Source: Erysipelotrichaceae bacterium (GTDB taxonomy: Bacteria; Bacillota_I; Bacilli_A; Erysipelotrichales; Erysipelotrichaceae). From it: a DNA stretch of 32,534 bases. Shown here piece by piece: positions 29,179-32,534 of this stretch. Every line of letters begins with the position of its first letter. Within the stretch, counting starts at the first letter, position 1. Where the stretch lies: contig CAAGJS010000127.1 in the NCBI GenBank assembly GCA_900770275.1, forward strand, positions 1 to 32,534, given 5' to 3'. A program made the translations under genes and the position numbers. The notes under the pieces are model-generated. The model ran no database searches, had not been told where the DNA came from, and saw nothing but the letters and a program-made list of their open reading frames with translations.

Positions 29179-30663
29179 TTACTCTCCTCCCTTTGCGCTC
29201 AGCTGAATACGCGGATCGACCAGCGTCATCAGAATGTCACCAAGGAACACGGCCAGAATCGAAAGACCCGTGAAGATGAACGCCAGCGTAATGATCATAT
29301 TGTTGTTGGTCTGGTTGATCGCATCCGGTAACATCTTGCCCATGCCCGGAACAGCGAACGCCGTCTCCGTAATGAAGGCACCTGAAATGCAGAGGATGAC
29401 GGAAGAAGGAATACCGTTCACAATCGGGATAATGGCGTTGCGAAGAATATGGCGATGGAAGATCTCACTCTTGGAAAGACCCTTCGCCTTGGCGAACTTG
29501 ACATAATCCTGGTTGGACTGATCGATCATATAACGGCGTACCCACATCATCAGGCTCGGCGTATTCAACAGACCCAGAATCACAACCGGCATAATGTACG
29601 ATCGGATGTCGCCAAAGCCGAGCATCGGGAACTTGTCCGGCAGACCGAGAGCCGAACCGATGCTGCGCATGAAGAAGATGAATGCCAGCGAAGGTACGGC
29701 AATCAGAATGTTGATATAGGCGATGCCGATCTTGTCACCGATCTTGCCCTTGTGCTGTGCCATGCTGATGGCCGTTGGCAGACCGAAGGCATACGCGAAG
29801 ATCAATGAAATCAGACCGATGATATAGGAAGTTTCGACCATCGAAGGATTCTCATAGGAGCTGAGACAGTTGGAATAATTATCCGTGAACTTCTTCTTGT
29901 CAAGGTTGTCAGGCTTTGTCTTGTACTGGCAGCTGGTCTGGATGATCGCCGATTCCTGTTCAAGTCCGGTCGGGAAAACCTGATCCGAAGTCTTCAGAGA
30001 CCCCTGGCCGGAATTGATGACTTCCAGCGTCGAAACACCCTGATTGGTCGGATAGGATGTACCAAAGTTGAACTTGATCTTATTGGAGTGGATGAACGGG
30101 AAAGAGCCGTTGAACCACAGCTGGTATTTATATGTGCAGCCGCTGCATACAAGAGCCGGCGTTCCGTTGTAGGGATTCTTCTCCCAGTGGTAGCCGCGCT
30201 CCAGATCCGGATTGTTATCGTCCTGAACAGCATTCTTGTTGTCAATGACGATCATATTCGAGAAATAGTGGCCGAGAATCTCAAGCCAGTTATATTCATG
30301 GACGACATACGGGTCGCCGTTTTTCCAGTTGTCGACTTCGTAGCCATCGTCCTGCATCGTGGTAAGAGCGGCTTCCTGTTCCGGTGAACCATTGATCTTG
30401 CAGGCTTCCACCTTTTCACTGTCATCGCCATAAACGGTGCTGCACAGCTCAGGCTTCCGCTGAAAATCCAGGTAGCCGAGCATGTCCCATTTCTGGTACA
30501 TGTACAGTGTCTTGTTTTCTCCTTTCAGTTTTCGATAACTTGCGTCCTGCTCAAAGATCTTCGTTCGCGGAATCAGTTCAAAAATCATGATGATAATAAT
30601 GGACATGACCACGAACAGGGAAACGATCGATTTCAACAGACGCTTTAGAATATACTTCCCCAT
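29179..30663 (-). CDS. oligopeptide ABC transporter permease with large external insert (AmiC/OppB type)
   Basis: Permease of 494 residues, about 180 longer than ordinary OppB. Helix 1 (RLLKSIVSLFVVMSIIIIMI) is followed by an external domain of roughly 200-230 residues before helix 2 (SYIIGLISLIFAYAFGLP). The EAA loop RYMIDQSNQDYVKFAKAKGL is near residue 390. The layout and length match streptococcal AmiC. The insert has six Cys (including CSGC) and many Asn/Asp/Tyr residues. ATG 30663 has AAAGGA upstream; the extra 11 codons upstream precede this site. Confidence 0.93.
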   Translation of the reverse strand: MGKYILKRLLKSIVSLFVVMSIIIIMIFELIPRTKIFEQDASYRKLKGENKTLYMYQKWDMLGYLDFQRKPELCSTVYGDDSEKVEACKINGSPEQEAALTTMQDDGYEVDNWKNGDPYVVHEYNWLEILGHYFSNMIVIDNKNAVQDDNNPDLERGYHWEKNPYNGTPALVCSGCTYKYQLWFNGSFPFIHSNKIKFNFGTSYPTNQGVSTLEVINSGQGSLKTSDQVFPTGLEQESAIIQTSCQYKTKPDNLDKKKFTDNYSNCLSSYENPSMVETSYIIGLISLIFAYAFGLPTAISMAQHKGKIGDKIGIAYINILIAVPSLAFIFFMRSIGSALGLPDKFPMLGFGDIRSYIMPVVILGLLNTPSLMMWVRRYMIDQSNQDYVKFAKAKGLSKSEIFHRHILRNAIIPIVNGIPSSVILCISGAFITETAFAVPGMGKMLPDAINQTNNNMIITLAFIFTGLSILAVFLGDILMTLVDPRIQLSAKGGE

Positions 30664-30723
30664 AAGTGTTTCCTTTCTCCAATCAAAAACACACAAAAAA
30701 ACCGTGCCTTTGAACGCCTGCCT

Positions 30724-30732
30724 ATTATAACA
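30724..30732 (-). promoter_or_regulatory. internal promoter of the Ami-type permease genes
   Basis: TGT followed by a perfect TATAAT at 30732-30724, an extended -10; the -35 is poor. The predicted start near 30717 gives a leader of about 54 bases. It lies between the oppA-type terminator and the AmiC-type gene, so the transporter genes can be expressed independently of the receptor gene. Confidence 0.6.
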
Positions 30733-30822
30733 TTCATATGCTTTCGGCTCATTTCCAAGAAAAGTTTTTCTGCCGAATTTTTTCCACGGTGTTCACGAAT
30801 GAAACATTTTCTCATAAGCATG

Positions 30823-30856
30823 AAAAAAAGATCCGGAGAATTTTCCCCGGATCTTT
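30823..30856 (-). terminator. terminator after the second peptide-binding protein gene
   Basis: A stem of AAAGATCCGG / CCGGATCTTT plus three inner pairs (13 bp, one G-U) with loop AAAT, then TTTT, 11 bases after the stop codon. Confidence 0.88.
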
Positions 30857-30866
30857 CATGAGAATT

Positions 30867-32534
30867 TTACTTCTCGACAACCAGATTAGCAGGTGTACCG
30901 CCTGCCTTAAAGTCATCGTAAGCCTTGTTGTACTCGTCAGTAGTAACAACGCCCTCTTCCAGAGTCAGGCCCTTGTACTTGTACTCGGTCAGGCCGGTTG
31001 TCGAATAAACACGGCTGAACGGCGTAATATGGCTGACGCGAACCGTACGGCTCTGCATCTGGCTCGGGATGAAGAAGCAGGTATCAACCAGTTCTGCATC
31101 GGCCTTTGCAAATGCCTCATAACGAGCATCGAGATCATCCGTAATGGCATCAGCAGCATGATAGAGCTCATCATACTCCGTCAAACCTACCTGATCCTTG
31201 ATATCATCATCGGAACCGTAGTTCTCAGAGTTGGAATCGGTCAGACCGCAGGAAGTCATGTAGTAGCCGGACGTCGGGCTGTAGATATCAACGAAGCTCT
31301 TCGGATCCGGATAGTCAGGAGACCAGCCGGTGAAGGTCGAAATATCATAGTCAGCACCAGCCGGGTCAGTGTTGTAGTAAGCAATCTGCTGAACCGTATC
31401 CAGATCACGCATAACCAGCTCAATGATAATCTGGCCATCCGTATTCTCTTCAACGGACTTCTTCAGCGACTGACCCTGATCAACAAGGCGCTTGTTGGTC
31501 TCCGGAACCAGCATATCCAGGTGGATCGGGAACTGTACGCCCTCAGACTTTGCAGCCTCGATGTATGCCAGAGCATCATCCTTGCTGTACCAAGGGTTCT
31601 GGCCATCCGAGAGGTCAACGCTCTCGCCTGTACGCTCTGCATACGCAGCCGTTACAAGATCGCCATAGGACGTACCATCCGACGTACGAACAACGCTCGG
31701 ATCGTTGTTGATGTTACGCATCATTGCATCAGCAAGTTCCTTCGGAGCGGAAACCATCAGATAGGATTCACGGTCCCAGGCAGCACGCAGAGCCTTACGG
31801 AAGTTCTCATTCAGAATAGCGTTGTGCGTATTCTCAGCAAGTGTCGTATCCGTAGCATAGTTCGTGTTGTCAAATGTCTGACGGTTGAAGTTAAAGACAA
31901 TTCCGAATACCGAAGAGTTCGGCAGGGATTCTGTCGTATAGCCGGCATACTTCTGCATGTAGGCATCGAAGTTTTCCCACTGAGCGCTGATCGGAGCAGC
32001 CGCATAAACATTTGCTTCGAAGTTGCGGATCTGCGAATATGGGTCGGAACCATCATCATAGATACGGGTAACCGTCTCCATATGAACGTTATCTGCATCC
32101 CAGTAAGCTTCATTCTTCTTCAGAACGGTGCTGGACTTCTCATCATAGGACTGCAGGATGTAGCCGCCATTGTAGAGAATGGAATCTGCAGAAGTCGTAC
32201 CAAACGAGCAAGCCGTCTGATCCGGAGCTCCCAGTGTGCATCCATCGCCCTGGGACTCGAGGAACTCACGGTTTACCGGATAGAGAACCGCATAAGTCGT
32301 CATGCCAGGGAAATACGGTGTCGGCTTTTCAAGCGTATATTCAAGGGTCAGATCATCAACGGCCTTGACACCGACATTAGCCCATGCCTCATCGGACCAG
32401 TCACCGTTTGTACGATACTCGGAATAGCCCTTGATAACGCCATCAAGCAGCCAGGAAGTGCCGGAGTTGAACTCAGCACCATGACGCAGACCGGCAACGA
32501 AGTCATCGGCCGTAACGGTCGCATACTCTTCACC
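30867..32534 (-). CDS. oligopeptide-binding protein (AmiA/OppA type), N-terminus outside window
   Basis: The 555 visible residues of an SBP family 5 receptor; the frame is open through base 32534, so the signal peptide and start lie beyond the right edge. Family features: TADDFVAGLRHGAEF near the visible start, LEYTLEKPTPYFPGM, NENFRKALRAAWDRESYLM, ISTFTGWSPDYPDPKSFVDIY. Paired Cys (GDGCTLGAPDQTACSFG) could form a disulfide outside the cell. It is first in A-B-C-D-F order, matching amiACDEF, and ends with VVEK just before a strong terminator. Confidence 0.93.
   Translation of the reverse strand, partial: GEEYATVTADDFVAGLRHGAEFNSGTSWLLDGVIKGYSEYRTNGDWSDEAWANVGVKAVDDLTLEYTLEKPTPYFPGMTTYAVLYPVNREFLESQGDGCTLGAPDQTACSFGTTSADSILYNGGYILQSYDEKSSTVLKKNEAYWDADNVHMETVTRIYDDGSDPYSQIRNFEANVYAAAPISAQWENFDAYMQKYAGYTTESLPNSSVFGIVFNFNRQTFDNTNYATDTTLAENTHNAILNENFRKALRAAWDRESYLMVSAPKELADAMMRNINNDPSVVRTSDGTSYGDLVTAAYAERTGESVDLSDGQNPWYSKDDALAYIEAAKSEGVQFPIHLDMLVPETNKRLVDQGQSLKKSVEENTDGQIIIELVMRDLDTVQQIAYYNTDPAGADYDISTFTGWSPDYPDPKSFVDIYSPTSGYYMTSCGLTDSNSENYGSDDDIKDQVGLTEYDELYHAADAITDDLDARYEAFAKADAELVDTCFFIPSQMQSRTVRVSHITPFSRVYSTTGLTEYKYKGLTLEEGVVTTDEYNKAYDDFKAGGTPANLVVEK

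Noticed and set aside
30664..30722. T-rich run in the leader of the AmiC-type gene as a terminator
   Set aside because: No stable stem precedes the seven T residues; only three pairs can form.
1..32534. CRISPR arrays, tRNA or rRNA genes, intact insertion sequences
   Set aside because: I saw no regularly spaced repeats, no cloverleaf-like sequence and no transposase frames.

Overview
The window is almost entirely bacterial coding sequence. Nearly all genes lie on the minus strand; three small genes lie on plus. The ancestral order lepB-rbgA-rnhB-dprA-topA next to rplS, an rpsP-khpA-rimM-trmD operon, SepF, a fused FeoA-FeoB, strong AGGAGG ribosome sites and simple sigma-A promoters all point to Bacillota. 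My best guess is a moderately GC-rich Erysipelotrichia-like organism, inferred from gene content only.

Layout on the minus strand, from low to high coordinates. (1) 1-4232: information-processing block, read as rplS, then lepB-rbgA-rnhB-dprA-topA with overlapping genes; topA runs off the left edge. (2) 4249-7444: HAD phosphatase, ComB-like phosphatase and a small membrane protein in one unit, preceded by a pyrimidine-nucleoside phosphorylase with its own promoter and terminator. (3) 7489-12759: accessory genes. These include a secreted DNA-entry-type nuclease co-transcribed with a CpXC protein and an unlisted 48-residue membrane protein, an SseB-like protein, and an operon of two unknown genes, sepF and a rhomboid protease. 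A YbaK-type deacylase follows, then a small predicted RNA and a membrane-anchored protein. (4) 12754-17471: feoAB fusion behind a DtxR-type palindrome, a flavodoxin-like gene and phosphoglucomutase. (5) 17483-19763: rpsP-khpA-(terminator)-rimM-trmD-unknown, with a perfect -35/-10 promoter whose -35 lies inside a 26-bp palindrome. (6) 19764-20360: an AT-richer scar holding three broken gene fragments that resemble a toxin tip, an immunity gene and another protein start. (7) 20361-32534: two complete but non-homologous-in-order peptide ABC importers, oppA-D-F-B-C and an Ami-type A-B-C-D-F. In each, the binding-protein gene comes first and is followed by a strong hairpin.

How the genes fit together: both importers take up extracellular peptides, and the Ami-type one carries an unusually large extracellular insert in its permease. 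FeoAB imports ferrous iron. The nuclease and DprA could both act in DNA uptake or turnover, although no complete competence set is present here.

Most notable signals not explained by ordinary gene content are a candidate small RNA at about 12141-12232 with an exact anti-Shine-Dalgarno stretch, a recurrent leaderless-promoter geometry upstream of at least five genes, a symmetric bidirectional promoter at 9348-9375, and the degraded toxin/immunity-like scar after oppC.
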